64,000 bases of DNA from Auriscalpium vulgare (Eukaryota; Basidiomycota; Agaricomycetes; Russulales; Auriscalpiaceae), in the NCBI GenBank assembly GCA_019915015.1, contig JAHBBC010000009.1, forward strand, positions 372,001 to 436,000, in the 5' to 3' direction. The position numbers and the translations under genes were made by a program. The notes below the pieces were generated by a model, which was not told the origin of the DNA, ran no database searches, and saw only the letters and a program-made list of their open reading frames with translations. Positions 32,495 through 41,531 of the stretch are shown here, in pieces (positions within the stretch are counted from its first letter, which is position 1; the number at the start of each line of letters is the position of its first letter).

Positions 32495-33152
32495 TGATAG
32501 GTTCAGGCCGCGGGCAAGCGTGTAGCGAGACGTCGCGAGACGGGGAAGCAGCATGCGAGGCGCAGGGTCGCGGGAGCGGGGGTGATGGGAACGTGGTCCG
32601 GCGACCCAGGAGCAACCGGGACTGGCGACGGAACGGATCACCGGAACGGGCTAGATCGGGAGGGCTTAGCGACGTAGGTAGAGCCACTACTTAGGGAGCT
32701 GCGCGAGACGTAGCAACCCAATCAACCTGTGGGCGGCGCAAGCCACCCACACCCTTTACCTCACAGAAACTGTAGCCTGAGGCGCTACCAGACTTAGGAA
32801 GGAAGGACCCCACCGATGTGGGAACAGGTAGGCAGGCGGACAGGCAAGAGGGGGTGCGACGGCCCATAGGCGGACGCTTCGCACACGGGTGCGAAGCACT
32901 CGGAGGAGGATCCCGTAGAGGGCATCCCCAGGCAGGTGAGTGTTTAGTTTGGTGTTTAGGCGGTAGGAGGTGGCCCCGCACGACCGCGGGGAGGGCACGA
33001 AGCGCAACAGCGACACGAACACCTTTCCCCCTCAGCAAGACTAGTCACCCGGACTGGATCACGACGTATAGGAGGCAGTGTTGGTGGTTGTTGTCCCTGT
33101 GAGGCACTCGCCGCACGCCTCGCTAGGGTCCGTCCCGGGTGATAGCGTATCA
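32495..33152 (+). repeat. gypsy 3' LTR
   Basis: 658 bp, identical to 19595-20252 except A at 33061. The change is G to A at a CpG and destroys one TCGCGA hexamer. Confidence 0.95.
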
Positions 33153-33156
33153 GCGC

Positions 33157-33922
33157 TCAACGAACAACGGCTGTGCGTCCTTTCCTTCGCGATCTCGAGC
33201 CACCGCTGACGAGCCTGCGCAGCGACCCTGTACAAAGAGATTCGCCTGCATGCCATCACCCTTGAATGGGAACGCCTCCTCGGTTTCTGCGGCGCTGTGA
33301 TGCGGGAGAGCTCTTTTGACCTGTTCGCCCTCAATGGAACGGTTGGGTTCAGCTCGTTCGGAGACAAGCCTGAAGGTCCGTGCTTACACCCCGATAACTC
33401 GGACCACGCTCATGGCTCTGTAACAGCCCCGGCACCCAAGGGTCCGGACAAAGGGTGGATGTCAACGAGCCCATCAAGTAAACGGTACGCGGCACCTGGC
33501 CGCACGGCAGTCGACCTCAACTCTATGACTCGTAAGGCGCTCTCTACCGCGGACAGTGGTACGCACGTTCTGTCCAATACAGGGGCTCGAGTGCTGAATC
33601 CCGCTGCGTAGTGCCGGTGTGGGACATCAGCTCTGGATACCGTGGGCCTGCCCCGGACAAACTCCGCGATGCGCCGGAGGACATCATCACGATGTTCAGC
33701 GACGATGCGGATAAATGGGAGAAGGAGATACCGGTCGACTCTTTTGTCGCCGTCTTCCACACCATCTCCTCGTTCCGTAACAACCAGATGCAGCAAGCCC
33801 TATCGTTCAACATACAGGGCGCGCTCATCCTTGCCATGCCGCTCTCGGATGTCCCGAACCCCGCATCTACTGCCACGGAGTTTGTGCAGGGCAGTTCCCG
33901 CCGCCGCGCTGCTAGGAAATAG
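33157..33922 (+). pseudogene. gene F, 3' part, separated by the gypsy insertion
   Basis: Continues exon 3 (33157-33172), then exon 4 at 33223-33375 (TLYKEIRLHAITLEWERLL). Further exons follow; the last, ending at 33922, reads VVPVWDISSGYRGPAP, then VDSFVAVFHTISSF and ALSFNIQGALILAMP, with a basic end. The splice between about 33427 and 33540 is unresolved. The final exon resembles D and A in having a VDxFVxV type strand. Because a 13.6-kb element sits in exon 3, the gene is presumably inactive. Function unknown. Confidence 0.55.
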
Positions 33923-33999
33923 TACCTACCTCGTAACATCAATTGTGCAATGCAAATCTATGCCTGTCGTGAATTACCGCGTGATCTAAGACCCAATTT

Positions 34000-36900
34000 T
34001 AAACGAGCACGCGACGCGCCTGCTCCGAGGCGATTTTATCGGCGTATACTACCTTGCCTCAACACACCTCCACCATGCTCCACACCCAACGCAATCCCCG
34101 AGACGCTCACGTCGACCAAGAGTCTAATGAGACATTCCAAAGGGATACTAAAGTGTACGCCATAACGGCAAAAGAACGGTGGCCAATGGGCAATGGAACG
34201 ACCAACAGGTCCGCCATATGGGCAAAGCAATCGTGGCTACATGGCCTCCTGTGCCTTTGGGTATTTAGCGGGTGCTTCGCATACGTGACGCTCTTGCAGC
34301 GAGGCTGGTCTCGCTCACTTGCGTCTTATGCAGAGCTGCTGTGCGTAACTGTCCAGGCATGCGATCCGCATGTTCGATCGTCCTGCTACGAGTTATTTGC
34401 TCTGGCGCACTTTACATCCGCTGCTTTGTTTCTGATACGGCGCTTCCTCATCCCCATCTCTCATCCGTTGAAGGCACGCACGAATGCGTACGTAGGCGTA
34501 CCGATAAGACACTCTACAAGGGATGATTCGTGCATTTTTGCCAACGCCTATGATCGCCTACAACCCTCTGAACTACCTACGCTCGTCGGCGGGGGGCGTG
34601 GTAAACAGGTAACGCTGTGGACCGCCGACGAACTTCAGCCATACCTGTTGCCGGGAACGGCACCCCTGAGTGCTGACAGATTCTATGAATTCTTTGACCA
34701 CTTTACTGACGACAAGACGCCGTCCGTGACGGAAGAGGACAACATCCGCACCTCTGTTCCAATACAGATGCTGACGCGTACTAATCGAAACAACCTCAGG
34801 CGCGTTTGCACGCAGCACGAAATAGGCCATCTCGCCAACGTAACCGTCTCTGATATGCGGGTTCTAATCGGTGACCATGTACATACTGACGCATGTAACC
34901 ACCATATAACGCTGTTCAAGGCTGCTGGGCTGCCAAGTACGAAACGGAAATCGAAGCCGGTAGAAGACAGCGCATACGGAGCTACGCCTGTGTTTCCACC
35001 GAGCCCTCTGTCGGACGACCTAATGCACCTGATTATATCAGGGTTTTGCTCGGAGTTGGACGATGTGCATATCAAAGAAGCCGCGTGCTCAGTTTACGCG
35101 TGCCTATATCGCGTGAAGGATCTCTTACCGTTATCGGATAACGCGTTCGAGACATCGCTATTGGAGTCTGAGAGCATATTTATCACGCGTAAGGAAAGGC
35201 AGAGCGTCGCTGAGGAACCGCGAGCCCATGACGGGCCCGTAATGATCGGAACGCCTTTCGTATGCAAGTCCTGCTACGGGCCGCTGAAAAAAGGCCGCAT
35301 GCCTCCCAGTGCTTTAGCAAACGGAAACTGGTTGGGAGATGTACCCCCTCAGCTTCAAAATTTGTCTTGGGCTGAAAAAATGCTCGTTTCAAGAGTGTGC
35401 CACAACCGGTCTGTTGTGCGGGTCGTGTCCTCAGGAATGCACAAAATGAGCGCGAACGCCGTCTTCTTCGCAACTCCTACTGCGAAGGTATACGCCGCCC
35501 TTCCACCCCCAAGAGAAGACCTGGATGAGGTATTGGGTTTCGTGTACATAGGTCCCACAAAACCGACAGATAAGGATCTTCGCCGTACGCCTTTATTAGT
35601 TAGGCGGAACAAGGTCGCTTGTGCCCTGGAATGGCTGAAACGCAACCATGCGGACTACAGAGATCTCAATATCTCATACGAGAACCTGGCTCAGTATGAG
35701 GAAGAGGGCGTGCCCGTGGTTACACAGTATAAATTATCAACAGACGGCGAGACTGGGGAAAACCGACCAGTGTATAACGCCGAAGACACGACAACGTCGG
35801 AAGGCGACTGCGCGTTCACGATACACGGACTGACTGGTGACGAGCTGGAACACAAGTCTACCGCACAACTACGCGGCATAGCATTGAAACACTTGATGCA
35901 GGGCGGGAAGGCCTTGGGAATTGGGCATTCAGAAAAGCCAATGTCCTTGTATGCCAATCCGCAACTATACCCTCAAATATTCCCATGGTTGTTCCCGTAC
36001 GGGTTGGGTGGGGTGGGTAACGTTAATGGCGTCAGACGCGTCAACGACAAGAAACGTATACGTGACTTGTTGCTATACCATGATAAACGATTCCAGCAGG
36101 AGCCTATGTTTCCGCTAATCGCACTGAACCATCAGCAAATCAAACAAGGTGGTTTAGGAGGATTTCTTCTAGCTAAGCAGGCTAATTTCGATCACATCAA
36201 GGAACGTCTGAGCAAAGTAGATACGGCTGTTCTCAACGGATTGATTGAACGTCTCTCCAAAGGTGAGCGGATCACAAACAAGACAGAGATGGAACAGAAT
36301 TGCTATCAGGTGTTAAACGACCTTGATTACGTCGCGGCGAACGTACCAGGGTCGAAGACAAGTAAGAAAAATATGCGGACAGAGATATGGTCCCTCATTT
36401 CATATCTTGGGGCCCCTTCATGGTTTATCACATTCTCTCCTTCGGACGTCAACCATCCGATCGCATTATATTACGCTGATAAAGATGCCGCAATATATCC
36501 TACATTCTACAGCCAGGACGAGCGCGTCCGCCTCATTGCCAACAACCCCGTGGCCGGTGCCAAGTTCTTCAACCTGATGGTGGAGCTCTTTATAAAACAT
36601 GTCCTCGGTGTCGACGCGGACCACGATGGGGTATACGGTAAAACAGCAGGATACTACGGAACTGTAGAACAGCAGGGTCGTCTCACGCTTCACTTGCATC
36701 TGTTGCTGTGGATCGCGGGCGCTCCGACGCCACAGGAAATCCGGGATAAAGTGCTTGATCCGGAGTCAGATTTCCAGAGAGAGATTATAAAATACTTGGA
36801 GAGCGTACACGCGGGCCAACTGTCGACAGGAACGATAGAGAACTTTGACAGCTATATCAAAGAGGCTCAAGGCGAGATAGACTATATTAACCCCGCACTC

Positions 36901-39900
36901 AATTTGCCAGTTGCCCCTCCGGCCATGTGCTATACCCACACCGTGCGGTCTGTACACAACTGTCATACCTGTGTGAAATACGGCAAATGGAAAGCGCTAT
37001 ATGAGTCAACTGTAGATGACTTGCTAGTTAGGTTGAACAAGCACAAACATCACGCCGGCTGTATCAATCAAAAGTACGACACCTGCAAATCGCGCTTTCC
37101 CAGAGAGACCTTTCCTACTACCACAGTAGACCCAGACAACGGCAGTATCACTATGAAACATGGCGAGTCTTGGCTCAATACCTTCACGTACGTACTCACA
37201 TACGTCTTACGTTGCAATTCCGATGTGAAAAGTCTGCTGTCTGGAACCGCAATTAAATCCGTCATAGCGTATGTAACGGATTATATTACCAAGACCCCTT
37301 TGAACACTCACGTTATGTTTGAAGCTGTGAGATCCATATTTGAAAGAAACGCCATAATAGATGATAGCTCTTTGTCAAGCACACAGAAGGCCAAAAGAAT
37401 CATGGTACAGGTGGTCAACAATTTGACCTCAAAGCAGGAGACGGGAGGTCCGATGGCTTCCTTGTACCTTCTACAGCATCCGGATCACTACACGAAGCAT
37501 CAGTTTGCCAAGCTGTACTGGAAAAATTATGTCAACGAGGTCGCTCACTTTTGGCGTCTTACTAAGGAAGAGTCTGAAACATCCGACCCAACGATTGTAG
37601 TCAAGAACATCAAAGGTTATATTGTAGGCCAATCTAACACAATGGATTACACACATAGACCTGCATCATTGAAGGATATGAGCCTACACACTTGGACCAT
37701 GCTATGCTCCAAAGTCTTAGTCCGAAAACGCAAAGAGAAACGGACGTCCGATGACCGGAAAAGCGACTCGGATGGCTCGGAGCATGATGGCTTAGACTCT
37801 GACTTGGACTCAGACGATGAAGGCCTGCTTTTAGCGGCAAATGATCCAGACTCTGATTATGAGCCAACACGGTCAGTTCCAAAACCATCCAAGGCAAAGT
37901 CGACACCTCACAGGTTCCCTTCGACGCACCCGCAAAGTCAAAGTCACGCCGTACGTATTAGTAAAGAAGCGAAAGTGCCGAATTTCATAGGAGGCGCAAT
38001 GCCCAGGCGAGATCAAGGCAATATCGAGGAATACTGCATGGCGATGCTTGTTTTGTTTAAACCCTGGTGTCACCCTGCGGACCTTAAAGAAGAGCACTTG
38101 TCCTGGCAGGAGACGTTCGAACGCCATACCTTTTCTTCTCCGGAAAAACGGTTTATGGACTTTATGCAAATCCGCTATGAATGCAACGACGCCCGGGACG
38201 ACTATGCAGCCAGGAGGAAGGCCGGAATAGCGGAAGGCAACTTAAGTCCAGATATAATCAACCAATTCATAGATGATATGGAACCCCAGGCCGGTGTGCA
38301 TGATATTGACGATACTCTGAATGTGGAAGAACTCGTTCAACAGTTAGAAGCTCAATGGCAAGTTATAGGTAAAAGGACGTTAAATTGTAGGAGTCAAATG
38401 GATCAGATTGAGAAAGTGATGTTGGAGTGCGGGTGGTTAGATCGTGCTACAGAAGACGCCCCGGATCATGACATGGAGCCTCATTTCATGGGTGGTGACA
38501 GGGCTGCGAGTTACTGGAAGAACGTCTTGGCTGTCGAAAAACAGGCAATCATTGATAGCAGGATTGCACAAGCTGAAAAGGCAGCAGGCCGGAATTCGGC
38601 TGAACATGCCGACCCGAAATCCGCTGACGCCGTCAAGCTTGTTGATCTTGCCTACCTTCAAGAGGCACATCACCCAGGTACGCAACAAGAGCAAGATGTG
38701 GCGACCGAAACCGCAAAGTTGTTTACGCTTAATACTGAACAAAAACGTGCATTCCGTATCGTTGCGAATCATGCGTTAGATCCTGCATCGGAACAGCTCA
38801 AGATGTATCTCGGCGGAATGGGCGGAACAGGAAAATCACAAGTCATAAAAGCCTTGATGTACTTCTTCGAAAAACTGAGCCAAGACTACAAGTTTCTTGT
38901 TCTTGCACCAACTGGGGCTGCTGCCGCTTTGGTATCCGGTTCAACCTATCATTCGGTGCTGGGCATCAACGGATTTGGTGTTAAACAGTCTACAGCTGCC
39001 ATTAGTGAAGTGCGCGATCGAATAAAGCATGTGCAGTATGTGTTTCTAGATGAGATCTCCATGGTCGACTGTGAGAGCTTGTATAATATTAGCGCCCAGA
39101 TGTGCTTGGCCATGCAAATATACGATGTCCCGTTTGGAGGCAAAAATATGGTATTTGCCGGCGATTTCGCACAACTACCGCCACCGTCAACAAGCCCAGC
39201 CTTATACTACAAAACGGCAGATTCAACCTTGCATACTACGCATAGCCACAAAGCGCAGAAAGCTGCAATGGGAAAGGCCACATGGCATCAAACAACTCAT
39301 GCGGTGATCCTCAGACAAAACATGAGGCAGAAAACACAATCAGAGGAGGATGCCAAGTTTCGTACGGCACTCGAAAACATGCGCTACAAAGCTTGCACAG
39401 ATGAGGACATAGCGCTCTTACGAACAAGGATTGCAGGCCAGCGACCGGAACAGCCCCACATTAATGACCCTCAATTCAGATACGTCTCAATAATCACAGG
39501 CCTCAACTCCCATCGTGACAGGTTGAATGAATTGAACAGCAAACAGTTTGCTAAGGATAACGGAAGGCAACTGGTCAAGTTATACTCCGTTGATAAGTGG
39601 AGAGGTCGTGCTACGGGATCTGCTGATCATGAGCAATCCAGAAAACTTAAAAATGTAATCGATCCCTTGCGCACTGTGAATTCTATTGCACTAAGTGCTC
39701 AACAAACACTTTGGAATCTACCGCATGCGGTCACCAACAATCACCCGGGTATTCTATCACTGTGTAAAGGAATGCATGTAATGATCAAGAAAAATGAAGC
39801 CACAGAGGTTGGTGTGACCAATGGTGCCGAAGGAATTGTCACAGGGTGGAAGGCATTTGACATTGGCAACAAACGTCAGGGGTTAGATACGCTGTTTGTC

Positions 39901-41500
39901 CGCCTGACAAACCCTACTAAACCCGTCCATCTTCCAGGGCTTGACATCAATGTTGTGCCTGTGTCCCATCAGACTCTGGATCTTACATGTGAAATGCCAG
40001 ACGACTCAGCATGGAACATATCACGGCAACAAGTGCCTGTAGTGCCGAACTACGCAATGACAGATTTTGCCGCGCAAGGTAGAACAAGACAATTCAATGT
40101 CGTTGACCTGCACAACTGTCGTACACACCAAGCATACTATACTGCACTGTCCAGAGGTTCTTCTTTACATGGGACACTGATCGTGCAAGGTTTCTTCCCA
40201 CAACGGATACAAGGTGGTCTGTCTGGGTGGTTGAGACAGGAGTTTAGAGAACTTGAAATCCTCGACCACATTACCACACTGCGTTATATGGGTAAACTGC
40301 CTCCGGAGATCAATGCTCGCACAAGGACAGCACTTATTTTGCAATATCAAGAATACCGAAAGTCAAGTGGCCAGCCTCTTGTCCCAAATCACTTGCATAA
40401 CGCGATCAAATGGTCACCAAAAGAGCCGATGGATAGACTGCCTGAACAACCTGAGGTTCCATGGGGTCTCATAAAGAAACCACCAGCAGGCTCCAAAATT
40501 ACGACTAAGGCTACAAGTAATACAAATGCACCACAAGTTTCAAAGCCGACACAAGTTCGCAAACGTAAAGTTGCAGACAGGACAACAACCATCACAAACC
40601 AGACGGAACTAGAAAAAGCTAAACGTCCTAGACTCTCTTCTGCCAAAGACATGCATCGAATACAGATCAAAGGTCTTCGCTGGGACAAGAGAACTTTGAG
40701 TTGTGCATATGACAGTACTTTTACCATTTTGCGTAACATATTTGCAACCGACAGTCCCACTTGGACTCAGTACATTGCAAACAGTAATGACCATCTTGAG
40801 TTATTGAGCACACTATGGTCAAGTCCTGTCACAGCGAGATCTGCTGAAACTGAACGTGACTTAGTCAGGGCTAGTATCCGACATACCAATGTTCGAGAAT
40901 TCCCAAACAATTCCACAGATGGCACGGACATCAGAAGCATGTGTCTTGAACTTTTTAAGACTTCGCATGGGTCAATACAGCAAATAGAACAGTGTCCTTC
41001 CTGTCACATTATTTATGCACAACATCGTATGCCAGGACCTCTATTGGATCCAGCTAATTCACCTGCCAAATCAACTGATGAATTCTTCCAACAAGTGCTA
41101 CATAACGTGTTATCTAGGAATTGCAATCAATGCAACTTGCCATTGATCCAGTCTGTGCAGTTTCAAGGGGCGCTACCCCCTGTTATCATGATCTCCTTGA
41201 CAGGAAACACAATATCTCTAAGCAAGCATATATCTTATTCATCTCCTTCTGCAAACAGGTCTTTTCGTCTGGCAGGAATTATTTATCATGGTAGTTTCCA
41301 TTTTACTGCCCGCGTGTTTGACTTGTATGATCAATGCTGGTATCATGATGGGGTTTCAACAAAGACAAAATTTATATCTGAAGGTCTCAAGGACAATGTG
41401 GATTTATACCGCGCCTATGATCGCATGGCTGCCCTCGCCTTGTATGTGTAAAGAATCCCGGAATCGTACCGCCATGCTCTGCAATGGCTCTCTAAAAGCT
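34000..41500 (+). mobile_element. autonomous Helitron (ends approximate)
   Basis: The intact Rep-helicase frame defines it. A possible 3' terminus is CTAG followed by T at about 41500, but I see no clear hairpin before it. A 5' TC end near 33980 is a guess. On its right it abuts a copia element that has lost its 5' half. Confidence 0.6.
34054..41451 (+). CDS. Helitron Rep-helicase with C-terminal USP-like protease domain
   Basis: One uninterrupted frame of 2465 codons. The first 180 or so residues look unlike known Helitron protein and the true start may be later. The Helitron N-terminal domain follows (ANPQLYPQIFPWLFPYG). The HUH nickase motif is HLHLLLW (about residue 878) with paired tyrosines in YVTDYITK. 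The Pif1-family helicase begins near LNTEQKRAF, Walker A GGMGGTGKS (about 1585), Walker B FLDEISMVD, and a late TALSRGSS. After a linker, a domain has SCAYDSTF (about 2215), two CxxC pairs (CPSC, CNQC), and FHFTAR...WYHDG, the Cys box, zinc ribbon and His box of ubiquitin-specific proteases. It moves the element by rolling-circle replication. Confidence 0.88.
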   Translation: MPQHTSTMLHTQRNPRDAHVDQESNETFQRDTKVYAITAKERWPMGNGTTNRSAIWAKQSWLHGLLCLWVFSGCFAYVTLLQRGWSRSLASYAELLCVTVQACDPHVRSSCYELFALAHFTSAALFLIRRFLIPISHPLKARTNAYVGVPIRHSTRDDSCIFANAYDRLQPSELPTLVGGGRGKQVTLWTADELQPYLLPGTAPLSADRFYEFFDHFTDDKTPSVTEEDNIRTSVPIQMLTRTNRNNLRRVCTQHEIGHLANVTVSDMRVLIGDHVHTDACNHHITLFKAAGLPSTKRKSKPVEDSAYGATPVFPPSPLSDDLMHLIISGFCSELDDVHIKEAACSVYACLYRVKDLLPLSDNAFETSLLESESIFITRKERQSVAEEPRAHDGPVMIGTPFVCKSCYGPLKKGRMPPSALANGNWLGDVPPQLQNLSWAEKMLVSRVCHNRSVVRVVSSGMHKMSANAVFFATPTAKVYAALPPPREDLDEVLGFVYIGPTKPTDKDLRRTPLLVRRNKVACALEWLKRNHADYRDLNISYENLAQYEEEGVPVVTQYKLSTDGETGENRPVYNAEDTTTSEGDCAFTIHGLTGDELEHKSTAQLRGIALKHLMQGGKALGIGHSEKPMSLYANPQLYPQIFPWLFPYGLGGVGNVNGVRRVNDKKRIRDLLLYHDKRFQQEPMFPLIALNHQQIKQGGLGGFLLAKQANFDHIKERLSKVDTAVLNGLIERLSKGERITNKTEMEQNCYQVLNDLDYVAANVPGSKTSKKNMRTEIWSLISYLGAPSWFITFSPSDVNHPIALYYADKDAAIYPTFYSQDERVRLIANNPVAGAKFFNLMVELFIKHVLGVDADHDGVYGKTAGYYGTVEQQGRLTLHLHLLLWIAGAPTPQEIRDKVLDPESDFQREIIKYLESVHAGQLSTGTIENFDSYIKEAQGEIDYINPALNLPVAPPAMCYTHTVRSVHNCHTCVKYGKWKALYESTVDDLLVRLNKHKHHAGCINQKYDTCKSRFPRETFPTTTVDPDNGSITMKHGESWLNTFTYVLTYVLRCNSDVKSLLSGTAIKSVIAYVTDYITKTPLNTHVMFEAVRSIFERNAIIDDSSLSSTQKAKRIMVQVVNNLTSKQETGGPMASLYLLQHPDHYTKHQFAKLYWKNYVNEVAHFWRLTKEESETSDPTIVVKNIKGYIVGQSNTMDYTHRPASLKDMSLHTWTMLCSKVLVRKRKEKRTSDDRKSDSDGSEHDGLDSDLDSDDEGLLLAANDPDSDYEPTRSVPKPSKAKSTPHRFPSTHPQSQSHAVRISKEAKVPNFIGGAMPRRDQGNIEEYCMAMLVLFKPWCHPADLKEEHLSWQETFERHTFSSPEKRFMDFMQIRYECNDARDDYAARRKAGIAEGNLSPDIINQFIDDMEPQAGVHDIDDTLNVEELVQQLEAQWQVIGKRTLNCRSQMDQIEKVMLECGWLDRATEDAPDHDMEPHFMGGDRAASYWKNVLAVEKQAIIDSRIAQAEKAAGRNSAEHADPKSADAVKLVDLAYLQEAHHPGTQQEQDVATETAKLFTLNTEQKRAFRIVANHALDPASEQLKMYLGGMGGTGKSQVIKALMYFFEKLSQDYKFLVLAPTGAAAALVSGSTYHSVLGINGFGVKQSTAAISEVRDRIKHVQYVFLDEISMVDCESLYNISAQMCLAMQIYDVPFGGKNMVFAGDFAQLPPPSTSPALYYKTADSTLHTTHSHKAQKAAMGKATWHQTTHAVILRQNMRQKTQSEEDAKFRTALENMRYKACTDEDIALLRTRIAGQRPEQPHINDPQFRYVSIITGLNSHRDRLNELNSKQFAKDNGRQLVKLYSVDKWRGRATGSADHEQSRKLKNVIDPLRTVNSIALSAQQTLWNLPHAVTNNHPGILSLCKGMHVMIKKNEATEVGVTNGAEGIVTGWKAFDIGNKRQGLDTLFVRLTNPTKPVHLPGLDINVVPVSHQTLDLTCEMPDDSAWNISRQQVPVVPNYAMTDFAAQGRTRQFNVVDLHNCRTHQAYYTALSRGSSLHGTLIVQGFFPQRIQGGLSGWLRQEFRELEILDHITTLRYMGKLPPEINARTRTALILQYQEYRKSSGQPLVPNHLHNAIKWSPKEPMDRLPEQPEVPWGLIKKPPAGSKITTKATSNTNAPQVSKPTQVRKRKVADRTTTITNQTELEKAKRPRLSSAKDMHRIQIKGLRWDKRTLSCAYDSTFTILRNIFATDSPTWTQYIANSNDHLELLSTLWSSPVTARSAETERDLVRASIRHTNVREFPNNSTDGTDIRSMCLELFKTSHGSIQQIEQCPSCHIIYAQHRMPGPLLDPANSPAKSTDEFFQQVLHNVLSRNCNQCNLPLIQSVQFQGALPPVIMISLTGNTISLSKHISYSSPSANRSFRLAGIIYHGSFHFTARVFDLYDQCWYHDGVSTKTKFISEGLKDNVDLYRAYDRMAALALYV

Positions 41501-41531
41501 AGTCCTCAAGGAGTGTCTACACGCGCCGGAC

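Larger units (their letters stand above)
19595..33152 (+). mobile_element. Ty3/gypsy LTR retrotransposon with an antisense accessory region
   Basis: 13,558 bp, bounded by two 658-bp LTRs in direct orientation that begin TG and end CA and differ at one base in my comparison (G 20161, A 33061). Target duplication GCGC at 19591-19594 and 33153-33156. A primer-binding site follows the left LTR and a polypurine tract precedes the right one. Inside: gag-protease, pol with RT, RNase H and integrase (Ty3 order), then 5.3 kb with three minus-strand genes. Both main ORFs are open, so the copy looks young and possibly competent. Confidence 0.93.

Noticed and set aside
19595..33152. Starship-type giant mobile element
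   Set aside because: No tyrosine-recombinase captain gene (DUF3435) is seen, and the boundaries are clear LTRs.
41451..41500. Helitron 3' hairpin
   Set aside because: CTAG-T is present at about 41500 but no palindrome of the usual length precedes it, so the end stays approximate.
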